Source: Pseudomonadota bacterium
GTDB taxonomy: Bacteria; Pseudomonadota; Alphaproteobacteria; Micropepsales; Micropepsaceae
Direction: 5' to 3'
DNA length: 17,884 bases
Assembly: GCA_021817355.1 (NCBI GenBank)
Contig: JAKAVI010000303.1
Span: 1-17,884, forward strand
Shown: positions 1 through 7,906 of the stretch, piece by piece
Layout: each line of letters opens with the position of its first letter
Numbering within the stretch: position 1 is the first letter of the stretch
Made by a program: the position numbers and the translations under genes
Notes under the pieces: generated by a model
Told to the model about the DNA's origin: nothing
The model's input: the letters and a program-made list of their open reading frames with translations, nothing else
The model's database searches: none

Positions 1-246
1 GCAAATCCTGACGGCACGCGCCAAATGCAGGCTTCATCCTTGGATTACGCGCTCGCATGGCGTTCGGATCAATGCCCGATGGTGCTGTGAAACCTCACGT
101 CATGGGGTTTGATCAGGGGGGCGCACAGATAAGCCAGCCACGTGGATACTGATCTTCGGAATTATTTGCTTGGCCGCCAATGCCACCCCGACGCACAACA
201 ACGCCAAAGCCGGAACCTATCGGTCCTCAACCCTGCAGCCAGACTG
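1..246. other. Left edge, no supported gene
   Basis: No convincing coding region is visible here. The plus strand has an open frame from base 1 to a TGA at 88-90 that could be the last 29 codons of a gene starting outside the window, but its product resembles nothing I recognise. A second open frame begins with GTG at 142 and runs into the transporter relic at 247; its first 35 residues do not look like a known transporter N-terminus, so the original start of that gene cannot be placed. Confidence 0.4.
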
Positions 247-860
247 ATGGGCAATGCTCTTGAATGGCAAGATCTGGCCCCAGTGCTACTTCGCGCCACT
301 TATAGCGGCACGCCTCTCTCCTGCCCATGACCCTGTCTCTGATTGCCCCCTATGGGAGCCTTGGCGCGCCCATTTGGCGCCCTTGTTTTCGGTTATGTCG
401 TAGTTTGTATGGGCGGATGCATGGTTCTTATCGTCTCCATCATATCATGGGCATGGCGACCACGGCGATCGGCCTGCTGGCAAACTTTCGCAGGGCCTTT
501 CCGCGCTGGCGCTGAAGGAGAGGTTGCGCTCGCCCAGCTGGGCTTTGGTGCTCTTCGGGGGCGACCATGGGTACGCTGCCGGCGACGCCGTCCGAACCTT
601 GCCCGGCCAAATTCCGGCTGGGCGGATATTCGCTTGCTTTCAACTTTGGTTTAAGACTTGGTGGAGGTACGGCACCTCTGATCGACACGGCGCTGATCGA
701 CGCTGTTGCTGTGACTTTGGTGCCCGCGTTCGGTCTCATGTTTGGAGCTCCACGGGCAATGAGTGCTCTTGATCTGATGCCAGATCGCAGCCTCGAACCG
801 TTATTTATGACGGCCAAGAACCGTCTCATCGCCGACGCACGACCGTGTCAAGATCTATGA
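247..860 (+). pseudogene. Decayed MFS transporter (metabolite:H+ symporter type)
   Basis: Pieces of one MFS transporter appear in order but in different plus frames. Frame 1 from 247 reads MGNALEWQDLAPVLLRATY, like the first membrane segment of ProP/KgtP-type symporters (GNALEWYDF). Frame 3 near 340-366 gives APYGSLGA. Frame 1 near 355-395 gives ALARPFGALVFGYV, matching the end of segment 2 and the following loop. Frame 3 near 440-480 gives IMGMATTAIGLLANF (segment 4). Frame 2 near 540-560 gives ALVLFG. Frame 3 from 567 gives PAKFRLGGYSLAFNFG and GGGTAPLIDTALI, like the conserved FPTRVRYSGLS and GGTAPLI region of the C-terminal half, ending near MPDRSLEPL. About 600 bases remain of a gene normally about 1300, so the middle (roughly segments 5-9) is deleted. 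The GDRxGRK signature is also destroyed. No product is expected. The family call rests on remembered motifs. Confidence 0.72.
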
Positions 861-881
861 CCATGCTGGAGATAGCTGCCA

Positions 882-1448
882 ATGACTGACAACGCACCAT
901 TGCGCGCCCTGGAACACCGAGAGCATGCCGAACATGCCGCCAAGGAAAAGGATATGTTCATTTCGCTGGTGTCCATTACCATCGCCATCCTGGCGGTGAT
1001 TGCCTCAGTGGCCGGCAGCCTTGAAACGATCGAAGTCAGCCAGGTCATCACGCTGTCTAGTGAAGCGGTCCTGCGTCAGGATCAGGCTACCGACGCATGG
1101 TCGCAATATCAGGCTAACAGCATCAAGAAGCACGTCTATGATGCAGCCGCCCGTCTCTCAACTGGCTCGGCACCATCCCTTGCTGCACTGGCACAGACCC
1201 AGGGCGCCAAGCAGGGAGAGGTGCGCAAGCGCGCACTTTCGGCTGAAGCCGAACGCGATCATCTGATGGCGGCAAGCGAGCGCCACGAGGTCAATCATCG
1301 TTGGTTAGCGGCTGCGGCCAGCATTGCTGAAATCGCGATTGCGCTCTCCACGGTTGCTATTATTACCCGGCGAAAGAGTTTCTGGCTGTCGGCAATCGGC
1401 CTCGGCATCATCGCCCTGGGCCTGCTGACGGGCACCTATCTTCTTTAG
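882..1448 (+). CDS. DUF4337 family membrane protein
   Basis: This 188-residue protein has the DUF4337 layout: a charged, His/Glu-rich N-terminus with EHREHAEHAAKEKD at about 11-24, one membrane segment at about 25-45, a soluble helical stretch at about 55-138 and two closely spaced membrane segments at about 141-162 and 166-187. The function of the family is unknown. The soluble part is rich in Gln, Ala and Glu and may form a coiled coil on one side of the inner membrane. A GGAG motif 10 nt before the ATG at 882 supports this start. It lies directly after the transporter relic and 35 nt before the polysaccharide deacetylase gene, so the two intact genes could be co-transcribed. The family call comes from the sequence pattern only. 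Confidence 0.8.
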   Translation: MTDNAPLRALEHREHAEHAAKEKDMFISLVSITIAILAVIASVAGSLETIEVSQVITLSSEAVLRQDQATDAWSQYQANSIKKHVYDAAARLSTGSAPSLAALAQTQGAKQGEVRKRALSAEAERDHLMAASERHEVNHRWLAAAASIAEIAIALSTVAIITRRKSFWLSAIGLGIIALGLLTGTYLL

Positions 1449-1483
1449 CTGAATGGATAACTCCGCTCCCGGGCGCGGACAGG

Positions 1484-2545
1484 ATGAGCGACACCGTTGA
1501 TAAATCATGGCCGGTGGGGTTTAGGCCTTGCTCCCAGCGCATTGGCCAAAGCTGGTCACTATTGGCCAGTGGGGCCAAGCCGGCACCAAAACGGCAGCGC
1601 CTCAGATGCTGCGGAGGTAAACGGCGAAGCTCGTCCTGGACTGTTTGCGCAATGGTGTCCGGGCTTGTCGTGCTCAGTTCCAGCGGCTCTGCGGCCCAAA
1701 AGGCGGTGTCACTGCCTGTTACAACGCTGAAGTTGCGGCCTCAAGGCGCGAAACAGCGGGCCGCGTCGCTTAAAAGCGAGGACCACAAGCTGGGTTCCCA
1801 GATGCACCTCGGGCGGAAGGGGGGCGGTGCCAACCTCGCCAAAGCCGTGGTGGCCATCGTGATGGATGATCTGGGGCCGGATGTGGCAGCGACACGCCAG
1901 GCGATTTTACTTCCTCCGGCAGTTACCATGTCGTTTCTTCCTTACGCCCGCGATGTAGCCGAACTGGCCCGCGCGGCCGAGGCAAGCGGACACGAGGTGA
2001 TCGTGCATGTGCCGATGCAGCCGCTTGGTCCCGAAAATCCAGGACCTGGAGCGCTGCGGGTAGATCTCAGCGCAGCGCAAAACCAGCGGCGCCTGTCCTT
2101 GGATCTGGCACGGGTGCCTGGCGCCGATGGCATCAACAATCACATGGGGAGCCGCTTTACCGCCGACAGCGAAGCGCTTGTGCCCGTGCTGGAGCAATTG
2201 GCCAGGACCGGGGACTTCTTCCTTGATTCGCGCACCAACGCCAACACCCAGGTTGTCCCCTTGGCACGGAAATTCGGCATTTTGAGTTCAGGCCGGGACG
2301 TCTTTCTCGACGATATCCCGCGTCGGGAATACCTGCTCCGTCAGTTGCGATTGCTGAGGCAGGTAGCAGAAGCAAATGGGGTTGCGATCGCCATCGGCCA
2401 TCCTCATCCCGTGACATTATGGGCAATAAAGTGGTGGATTGCGCACCATCCTGGTCTGCACCTGGTGAAGCTGCGCACGGCGCTGCGTCTTAAAACACGC
2501 GATGCGCTCCGCAGGAAGTCAGAAAAGATGCACCACCTTCACTGA
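1484..2545 (+). CDS. Divergent polysaccharide deacetylase (YibQ/DUF610 type)
   Basis: Exported or membrane-anchored protein of the divergent polysaccharide deacetylase family, a NodB-like fold with changed active-site residues whose substrate is mostly unknown; envelope glycans are the usual suggestion. Family landmarks are present: VAIVMDDLG at about 123-131, HVPMQPLGPENPGPGAL at 175-191, NNHMGSRFT at 218-226, FFLDSRTN at 245-252 and IAIGHPHP at 302-309. The N-terminus is basic (KRRSSS) followed by a hydrophobic stretch at about 53-70, consistent with a signal anchor. The ATG at 1484 has only a weak AGG ahead of it. An internal ATG at 1652 (residue 57) would start just before the hydrophobic core, so the first 50 residues are doubtful. 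A linker of about 50 residues, rich in Lys, Arg and Ser, separates anchor and domain. The gene converges on trpE. Confidence 0.88.
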   Translation: MSDTVDKSWPVGFRPCSQRIGQSWSLLASGAKPAPKRQRLRCCGGKRRSSSWTVCAMVSGLVVLSSSGSAAQKAVSLPVTTLKLRPQGAKQRAASLKSEDHKLGSQMHLGRKGGGANLAKAVVAIVMDDLGPDVAATRQAILLPPAVTMSFLPYARDVAELARAAEASGHEVIVHVPMQPLGPENPGPGALRVDLSAAQNQRRLSLDLARVPGADGINNHMGSRFTADSEALVPVLEQLARTGDFFLDSRTNANTQVVPLARKFGILSSGRDVFLDDIPRREYLLRQLRLLRQVAEANGVAIAIGHPHPVTLWAIKWWIAHHPGLHLVKLRTALRLKTRDALRRKSEKMHHLH

Positions 2546-2556
2546 TCGGTGCATTT
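2528..2556. terminator. Candidate bidirectional terminator between convergent genes
   Basis: ATGCACC at 2528-2534 and GGTGCAT at 2548-2554 form a perfect 7-bp inverted repeat with a 13-base loop that contains the stop codon of the deacetylase gene. On the plus strand it is followed by a short TTT. On the minus strand, in the direction of trpE transcription, it is followed by CTTTTCT. Its place between two convergent gene ends fits a shared terminator, although the stem is short. Confidence 0.45.
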
Positions 2557-2578
2557 AACCCGAGCGCCGTGTTTGGAT

Positions 2579-4105
2579 CTAGCGCTCCTGCCCCACGGCG
2601 TAGCGGGTCGCCTCTTCCGCTGCAGCCAGCAGCGCCTTGGCCTTGTTGACACTTTCCTCATACTCAGCCTCAGGAACACTGTCCGCGACCACCCCGCCGC
2701 CAGCCTGGACATACATCATGCCATCCTTGACTACGGCCGTACGCAGAACGATGCAGGTATCCATCGACCCATCGGCAGCAATGTAGCCGACCGCGCCGGC
2801 GTAGACTGCGCCGCGCTTGTCGCATTCGAGTTCATCAATGATCTGCATCGCCCGGATTTTGGGTGCGCCGGAGAGAGTACCGGCTGGCAGACCTGCGGCG
2901 AGCGCATCGATGGCGTCGAACTCTGGTCTGATATGCCCTTCGACGTTGGAGACAAGGTGCATCACGTGACTGTAGCGTTCGATGAAGAAGCTGTCCGTAA
3001 CTTTGACGGCGCCAGTTTGTGCGACGCGGCCGACATCATTGCGACCCAGATCGAGCAGCATGAGATGTTCCGCACGCTCCTTGGGATCAGCCATCAGCTC
3101 ACGCGCCAATGCCTCATCCTCTGCCGGATTTGCACCGCGCCGCCGTGTTCCGGCGATCGGACGGATGGTGACAAGGCCGTCGCGTAGCCGCACTAGAATT
3201 TCCGGACTGGAGCCCACAATGGCAAACCCCGGGAAGGCGAGATGGTAGAGGAAGGGGGAGGGATTGAGGCGGCGCAAGGCGCGATAAAGAGCGATCGAGG
3301 GCAGCGCAAATGGTCGGGTAAAGCGTTGGCTTGGCACGACTTGGAAAATGTCTCCCGCGCGAATATAGGTTTTTGCGCGTTCGACCATCGCCAGATAGTC
3401 TTCGCGGGTAGTGTTGCTTTGTGCGCTGACGCCGAGGGGAAGATCTATTCCCGCCGCCGAGGTGGATGGCAGCGGCTGTTCGAGGGCAGCGAGAGCGTCT
3501 TCGATACGTCCGCGGGCGCGCGCATAGGCTGTGTCGGCATCGAGCTCTGCGTGCGGCCATACTGGTGTGACCAGCGTGATCTCGTCGCGCACGGTATCAA
3601 AGACGGCGGTCAGGGTGGGCCGGATCAGGATAGCATCAGGAAGGCCAAGCGCGTCGGTTTTGCGATGCGAAAGCTTTTGTGGCTCGATCAGACGCACAGT
3701 GTCGTAGCCGATATAGCCGAAGAGTCCGACCGCCATGGGCGGCAATCCCGCAGGCAGGTCCATGCGCGTGACTTCAACCAGCCGGCGCAGCGCTGCCAGC
3801 GGATCGGCCGCGGAGCTGTCGGGGACAAATGCGTCGGGATCATCTTCCGCTGTGTGATTGATTTCCGCCTTGAGCTCGCTTAGGCGCCAGATCAGATCCG
3901 GCTTCATGCCGATGATTGAGTAGCGGCCCCGGCTTTCTCCGCCTTGAACGCTTTCAAGGAGAAACGCGTTGTTGCGGTTCTGCGCAAGCTTGAGATAGGC
4001 GCCGACCGGGGTCAGCAGATCGGCGACGAGCCGGCTGAAGACAACCTGCGGCTTTCCCTCGCCGTAGGCTTTTGCAAAGGTTGAAAACTCCGGTTCAATG
4101 GCCAT
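2579..4105 (-). CDS. trpE: Anthranilate synthase component I
   Basis: Catalyses chorismate to anthranilate, the first committed step of tryptophan synthesis, with ammonia delivered by TrpG. The 508-residue length is normal. The N-terminal half carries LLES at 49-52, the motif linked to tryptophan binding and feedback inhibition in this family. The C-terminal chorismate-binding domain is complete, with GDIFQVVPSQRF, GSSPEILVR, PIAGTRRRG, DLGRNDVGRV, GTLSGAPKIRAM and YAGAVGYI in the usual order. The ATG at 4105 lies 7 nt after the stop of ppiD, so trpE is probably co-transcribed and translationally linked with it. No trpG, trpD or trpC follows: the next gene on this side is on the opposite strand. 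The glutamine subunit must therefore be encoded elsewhere. No leader peptide or attenuator is expected because of the upstream gene. Confidence 0.97.
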   Translation of the reverse strand: MAIEPEFSTFAKAYGEGKPQVVFSRLVADLLTPVGAYLKLAQNRNNAFLLESVQGGESRGRYSIIGMKPDLIWRLSELKAEINHTAEDDPDAFVPDSSAADPLAALRRLVEVTRMDLPAGLPPMAVGLFGYIGYDTVRLIEPQKLSHRKTDALGLPDAILIRPTLTAVFDTVRDEITLVTPVWPHAELDADTAYARARGRIEDALAALEQPLPSTSAAGIDLPLGVSAQSNTTREDYLAMVERAKTYIRAGDIFQVVPSQRFTRPFALPSIALYRALRRLNPSPFLYHLAFPGFAIVGSSPEILVRLRDGLVTIRPIAGTRRRGANPAEDEALARELMADPKERAEHLMLLDLGRNDVGRVAQTGAVKVTDSFFIERYSHVMHLVSNVEGHIRPEFDAIDALAAGLPAGTLSGAPKIRAMQIIDELECDKRGAVYAGAVGYIAADGSMDTCIVLRTAVVKDGMMYVQAGGGVVADSVPEAEYEESVNKAKALLAAAEEATRYAVGQER

Positions 4106-4112
4106 CGCCCAC

Positions 4113-6002
4113 TCACGATCCCGTGCCCATGACCGTGGCCAAGTTTTGCTGATTGATGGTTACGCCCGCACGTTTGCGCGCTGCCTGAGCGAAAAGACTC
4201 GGTATGTCCGCGCCGATTTGTGCCCCTAACTGGTTCTTGAACTCTGCATACTGGGGCATTTGCTGAACGAAAGCTGGCGGGTGTGCCACGCCTGTTACGC
4301 GAGCGATGATAAAGCTCTTGCCGTCGGCAGCCTTTCCCATCACCGCGCTACCTGGCGGAGCGGCAAAAATTGCATTCAGGAGGCTCGCCGGAAAGAGCGC
4401 TGTGGCCTGGCCGCGCTGTAGACCCGGGCTGTGTTCGACTTTGAGTTTGAGGGCCTTGGCAATCGCAGCGAGACTGCTGTCATGGTTGGCAGTTGCCGTC
4501 AGGCTTGTCACCTTGGCGAGCAGATCGGCATCGGTCTTGGCGGTGGTCCAGTCGTGGAGTGCCGCCTTTCGTACCTGGCTGAGCGGTTTCAGTTTGGGTG
4601 GCTCTACGCCACTGACCTTGATCACATAGGCGCTACCATCGCTGGTCTGGAAGGGGTCGCCGACGACGCCGACCTCCGCGCGGAAGGCCTGGGTAAGAAA
4701 TTGGGGCGACGCTGGCAATGCGGCCTTGGTGCCATCCGGTTTCAAGCCCTGGGCGTCCACGGCTTTGACATGCACAAGCTGCATGCCAGCGGCTTTGGCA
4801 GCTTCTTCAAGGGTATCGCCGCTGGCCTGGGCATCTTCGAACTTGTTGATGATGTCGCTGACCTTCTCATTGGCGAGCTGCTGACGAGCCTGGGCAAGGA
4901 GTTCAGGTTTGACCTCATCGAAGCTCTTGTGGATGGCCGGCGTGATGGCGGTGACCTTAAGGAGGACGTATCCGAAAGTACCTTTGACCGGAGCGGAGAC
5001 CTGTCCTGGCTTCAAACTGAAGGCGGCCTCGCCGCGGGCGCCGCCGAGATCCTTCTGGCTGACCGAGCCCAGATCAATATCGGAGGCTTTCAGGCCCCGT
5101 GCGGCAGCCAGATCCTCAAAGCTCAATCCTTTGCCCAGGCGTTTGGTCGCCGCTGCGGCAGATTTTTCGTCGGGAAAGGTGATCTGTTCCACGGTGCGCT
5201 TTTCTGGCACCTGGTATTTGTTGAGGTTGAGTTCGTACTCGCTGTGCAATTGCTGCTGAGTCACCTTGATTGCCGGGGCGAGACTTTCAGGGGTGATCTG
5301 CGCATAAGTCAGTTCACGATAGGACGGGGTGGAGAAGTTCTGCGGATGGGTCTTGATATAGGCTTCAAGTTCGCTGTCGCTGGCTTGAGGCACCGTTCCG
5401 ACGGCGGTCGGCCCGACGCTGACGTAGGATACTGCTCTTGCCTCGTTCAGATCGTCGAAGATCGCCCTGGCGTAGCCATTGGGAACTTGAAGACCGTCCG
5501 AGGTTGCCGTCAAAAGCTGGTTGCGGGCGGTATCAGCACGCACCGCCGCGATGAAGCTCTGCTCGGTAAAGCCCGAGGCATTGATGATCTGCAAAAACCG
5601 CTGGTGATCGAAATCGCCATTGGGCCCTTCGAAGGCTGGAAGCTCACGGATTTGGGAAGCCACATCCGAATCGGTCGCGGTGAGCCCGAGGCTTTGCACG
5701 ACAAGATCGATCGCGGTTCGGCTGATCATGCGCTGCAGCACGTCCTGCGGCAGCCCCATGGCCCTGGCCTCGCTTGGGGTCAGCGGACTACCTGCCCGGG
5801 TGGACTCGTTTTTGAGTTCGGTCGAATATTCGCGCTGGAAGTCAGCCTGCTCGATCTTGACCCCTCCGACCGTTGCCACCGAGGTGTCGACATTGCCGCG
5901 GAAGATGTCGGCAATGCCCCACACGCCGAAACTCAGCGCCAACAAACCCAGGAAGATCGAAGCGACCCAGGACTGGGCGAAGCCGCGCATTTTTTGAAGC
6001 AT
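4113..6002 (-). CDS. ppiD: PpiD-like periplasmic peptidyl-prolyl isomerase
   Basis: Membrane-anchored chaperone with a parvulin domain, expected to face the periplasm and help proteins leaving the Sec translocon to fold. It is 629 residues long, close to the family norm. A single N-terminal signal anchor covers about 12-34 (WVASIFLGLLALSFGVWGI), after a short basic start. A SurA_N-like chaperone region follows at about 35-190, and the parvulin-type rotamase domain lies at about 265-353, from RTVEQITFPDE to FGYVLLKV. The remaining 270 residues resemble the C-terminal part of PpiD/SurA_N_3 proteins. The ATG at 6002 gives MLQKMRGFAQ, the usual start style; a second ATG four codons in is possible. 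It is transcribed divergently from tpiA across 118 bases and is the first gene of a pair with trpE. Confidence 0.93.
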   Translation of the reverse strand: MLQKMRGFAQSWVASIFLGLLALSFGVWGIADIFRGNVDTSVATVGGVKIEQADFQREYSTELKNESTRAGSPLTPSEARAMGLPQDVLQRMISRTAIDLVVQSLGLTATDSDVASQIRELPAFEGPNGDFDHQRFLQIINASGFTEQSFIAAVRADTARNQLLTATSDGLQVPNGYARAIFDDLNEARAVSYVSVGPTAVGTVPQASDSELEAYIKTHPQNFSTPSYRELTYAQITPESLAPAIKVTQQQLHSEYELNLNKYQVPEKRTVEQITFPDEKSAAAATKRLGKGLSFEDLAAARGLKASDIDLGSVSQKDLGGARGEAAFSLKPGQVSAPVKGTFGYVLLKVTAITPAIHKSFDEVKPELLAQARQQLANEKVSDIINKFEDAQASGDTLEEAAKAAGMQLVHVKAVDAQGLKPDGTKAALPASPQFLTQAFRAEVGVVGDPFQTSDGSAYVIKVSGVEPPKLKPLSQVRKAALHDWTTAKTDADLLAKVTSLTATANHDSSLAAIAKALKLKVEHSPGLQRGQATALFPASLLNAIFAAPPGSAVMGKAADGKSFIIARVTGVAHPPAFVQQMPQYAEFKNQLGAQIGADIPSLFAQAARKRAGVTINQQNLATVMGTGS

Positions 6003-6120
6003 GGGGGCATCCGATAGTGACGGTGAAAGCTCGCTGATGATAGGGAGGGCCCCTCATGGCGGCAAGGAGCGGTGCCGTCAAGGGTTCGTGTGGCCGCTGG
6101 GCGGCGCAAAGGGGGATAGA

Positions 6121-6858
6121 ATGCAGGTGTTGATCGCTGGAAACTGGAAGATGCATGGCACGGGCCAGGCGCTGGATGAGGTCCGCAAGGTGGCGGACGA
6201 GGCACAGGGGGTGGCATGTGAGCTGCTACTTTGCCCCCCGGCGACGCTGTTGGAGCGGGCGGTTGCCGCAAGCGCCGGGCGCCTCCCCATCGGTGGTCAG
6301 GATTGCCATTGGGAGCGGGCTGGAGCCTTCACCGGCGATATTTCCCCCGCGATGCTGGTGGACGCCGGGGCCCGCGCTGTCATTCTCGGCCATTCGGAGC
6401 GGCGTCAGTACCACGGCGAGAGCAGTACCCAGGTTCAGGCCAAGGCCAGAGCGGCGCAGGAGGCCGGGCTCATGACCATCGTCTGCGTCGGGGAAAGCGA
6501 GGCGCAGCGCCAGGCTGGCCAGGAGAGGGCCATTGTGGGCGAGCAGTTGGCGGCGAGCTTGCCGCCCCAGAGTACCCCGGAAACTTGCGTTGTTGCTTAT
6601 GAGCCGGTTTGGGCGATCGGCAGCGGACTCACCCCCACGCTGGAGGATATTGCGGCGATGCACGGCTTCATTCGTGAGGGATTGTGTCGGCTTCTGGGCC
6701 CTACCGCCCGGGGGATGCGTATACTTTACGGCGGTTCGGTCAAGCCGGCCAATGCAGCTGAAATCCTGGGGCTCGCCGACGTTGGTGGCGCGCTTGTCGG
6801 AGGGGCTAGCCTCAAGGCGGGCGATTTTCTGGCCATTGCCCGGGCGGTAAGAGCCTAA
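6121..6858 (+). CDS. tpiA: Triosephosphate isomerase
   Basis: Interconverts dihydroxyacetone phosphate and glyceraldehyde 3-phosphate in the cytoplasm. The 245-residue product from the ATG at 6121 begins MQVLIAGNWKMHG, the standard start of the family, and is preceded by the purine-rich AAAGGGGGATAGA. The frame stays open upstream to 6001, but those 40 codons have no family counterpart and overlap the ppiD start, so the longer form is rejected. Catalytic residues are in place: Lys10 in NWKMH, His91 in GHSERR and Glu161 in YEPVWAIGSG. Phosphate-binding loops LYGGSVKPANAAEI and GGALVGGASL are intact. It is divergent from ppiD and lies 61 nt upstream of the receiver-like gene. The tpiA - secG - pyrG neighbourhood is common in alphaproteobacteria, here with two extra genes inserted between tpiA and secG. 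Confidence 0.97.
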   Translation: MQVLIAGNWKMHGTGQALDEVRKVADEAQGVACELLLCPPATLLERAVAASAGRLPIGGQDCHWERAGAFTGDISPAMLVDAGARAVILGHSERRQYHGESSTQVQAKARAAQEAGLMTIVCVGESEAQRQAGQERAIVGEQLAASLPPQSTPETCVVAYEPVWAIGSGLTPTLEDIAAMHGFIREGLCRLLGPTARGMRILYGGSVKPANAAEILGLADVGGALVGGASLKAGDFLAIARAVRA

Positions 6859-6859
6859 A

Positions 6860-6891
6860 TTAACCAAGATGGGCCCATAGTTCGTTAACCA
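6860..6891. promoter_or_regulatory. Paired TTAACCA sites around a TGGGCCCA palindrome
   Basis: The gap between tpiA and the receiver-like gene has TTAACCA at 6860-6866 and again at 6885-6891, with the perfect palindrome TGGGCCCA at 6870-6877 between them. TTAAC is the half-site of CtrA, the alphaproteobacterial cell-cycle and motility regulator, but the 25-nt spacing is not the TTAA-N7-TTAAC full site. A role in regulating the downstream gene is only a suggestion. Confidence 0.25.
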
Positions 6892-6919
6892 GGCACTGCG
6901 AGCTTGGGTACGAGGCGGA

Positions 6920-7894
6920 ATGCGCCCGTCGGGCCCCTCCAAGATGATGGCACGGATTTCCTACGAGAGTGTCGACACGCTGATTTACGATCCGGTGGCG
7001 CCCAACAGGGCCGCGACCCGATCTGCGCTGCTCACGCTTGGCTTTCGTCGTGTTGAGACCGTGGCCAGTATCGATGCCCTGAATGATCATCTGCAGCGCC
7101 GCCCGCCGGATCTGGCCATATGCGAAGTGTCCGGCGCTCAAGATCCCCTGTGCGCGGCGATCCAGGAGCTGAGGCAGGGCCTGACGGCCTATAATCCGTT
7201 CCTCGTGGTGATCGTCACTGCCTGGGGCAATTTGGGGAGCCTCGTGGGCAATGTCATTACTGCGGGCGCCGATGACCTTCTGCTGCGGCCATTTTCGACC
7301 TCGACCCTGGAAGCACGCATTCGTACCCAGGTAGAACGGCGTAAGGGTTTTGTCATCACGAGCGATTATGTGGGGCCCGATCGTCGGCGCAGCAGCCACC
7401 GCGCCGGCCCCACCGAGCTGCTTCAAGCTCCCAATTCGCTGAAGATGAAGGCCAAGGAGCGCATTACCGACGAGGTGGTGGCCGAGCGGCTCAATCGCGA
7501 GCTCAAGGTGGCGCGCGAGACCTTGACCAGCGAAAAGCTGCGCCGCGAGGCCTTCCAGATCTGCGTCCTGTGGCGCCTCATGCAGGGGGCCGAGCCGCGG
7601 GCGAAGACGCAATATGAGGTCGACCTCGTCCGCCTCTGCGAGGTGACGAAGAGCCTCTCACGGCGGGCCCGCGATACCGACTTTGAAGAGGCTATCGCCT
7701 GGTGCGACAAGGTGCTTGGGGCCATTGAAGGATTGCAGCTGGGCGTCGACCGCAATGCCTCGATGCATCTGCTCGGCCACGCCGCCCTCTGCCTGATCCG
7801 GCTATTTTCGCCGGAAAAATCCGCTGAAGAGCATCTCAATGAGCTCGATGCGACGGTCGCCCTGATTCGCTCCCGCCAGGCGCTGGCGAGCTAG
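6920..7894 (+). CDS. Response-regulator-like protein with degenerate receiver
   Basis: This 324-residue protein has a receiver-like domain at about 18-135 and a helical C-terminal part that I do not recognise. In the receiver, the first acidic turn is reduced to LIYDP (Asp24), the phosphoacceptor strand reads DLAICEV with Glu69 where Asp is expected, Thr100 in VVIVTAWG is conserved, and the usual Lys of the KPF motif is Arg123 (LLRPFS). Ordinary aspartyl phosphorylation is therefore unlikely. The stretch around 140-195 is basic and probably a linker (GPDRRRSSHR). The C-terminal 130 residues are charged and helical, with no DNA-binding helix-turn-helix or enzyme motif seen. The ATG at 6920 has GAGG shortly upstream; ATG codons at 6944 and 6947 would give a start closer to the domain. 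It follows tpiA by 61 nt. Confidence 0.78.
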   Translation: MRPSGPSKMMARISYESVDTLIYDPVAPNRAATRSALLTLGFRRVETVASIDALNDHLQRRPPDLAICEVSGAQDPLCAAIQELRQGLTAYNPFLVVIVTAWGNLGSLVGNVITAGADDLLLRPFSTSTLEARIRTQVERRKGFVITSDYVGPDRRRSSHRAGPTELLQAPNSLKMKAKERITDEVVAERLNRELKVARETLTSEKLRREAFQICVLWRLMQGAEPRAKTQYEVDLVRLCEVTKSLSRRARDTDFEEAIAWCDKVLGAIEGLQLGVDRNASMHLLGHAALCLIRLFSPEKSAEEHLNELDATVALIRSRQALAS

Positions 7895-7906
7895 CTGCGG
7901 CCGGGC

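Noticed and set aside
4431..6017. Long plus-strand open frame of 528 codons opposite ppiD
   Set aside because: It is the antisense of a clear PpiD gene; its composition (Gly, Arg, Asp rich) and lack of motifs mark it as a codon-bias shadow.
6001..6120. 40-codon N-terminal extension of tpiA
   Set aside because: It overlaps the ppiD start, has no family counterpart, and the canonical TIM start with a good ribosome-binding site is at 6121.
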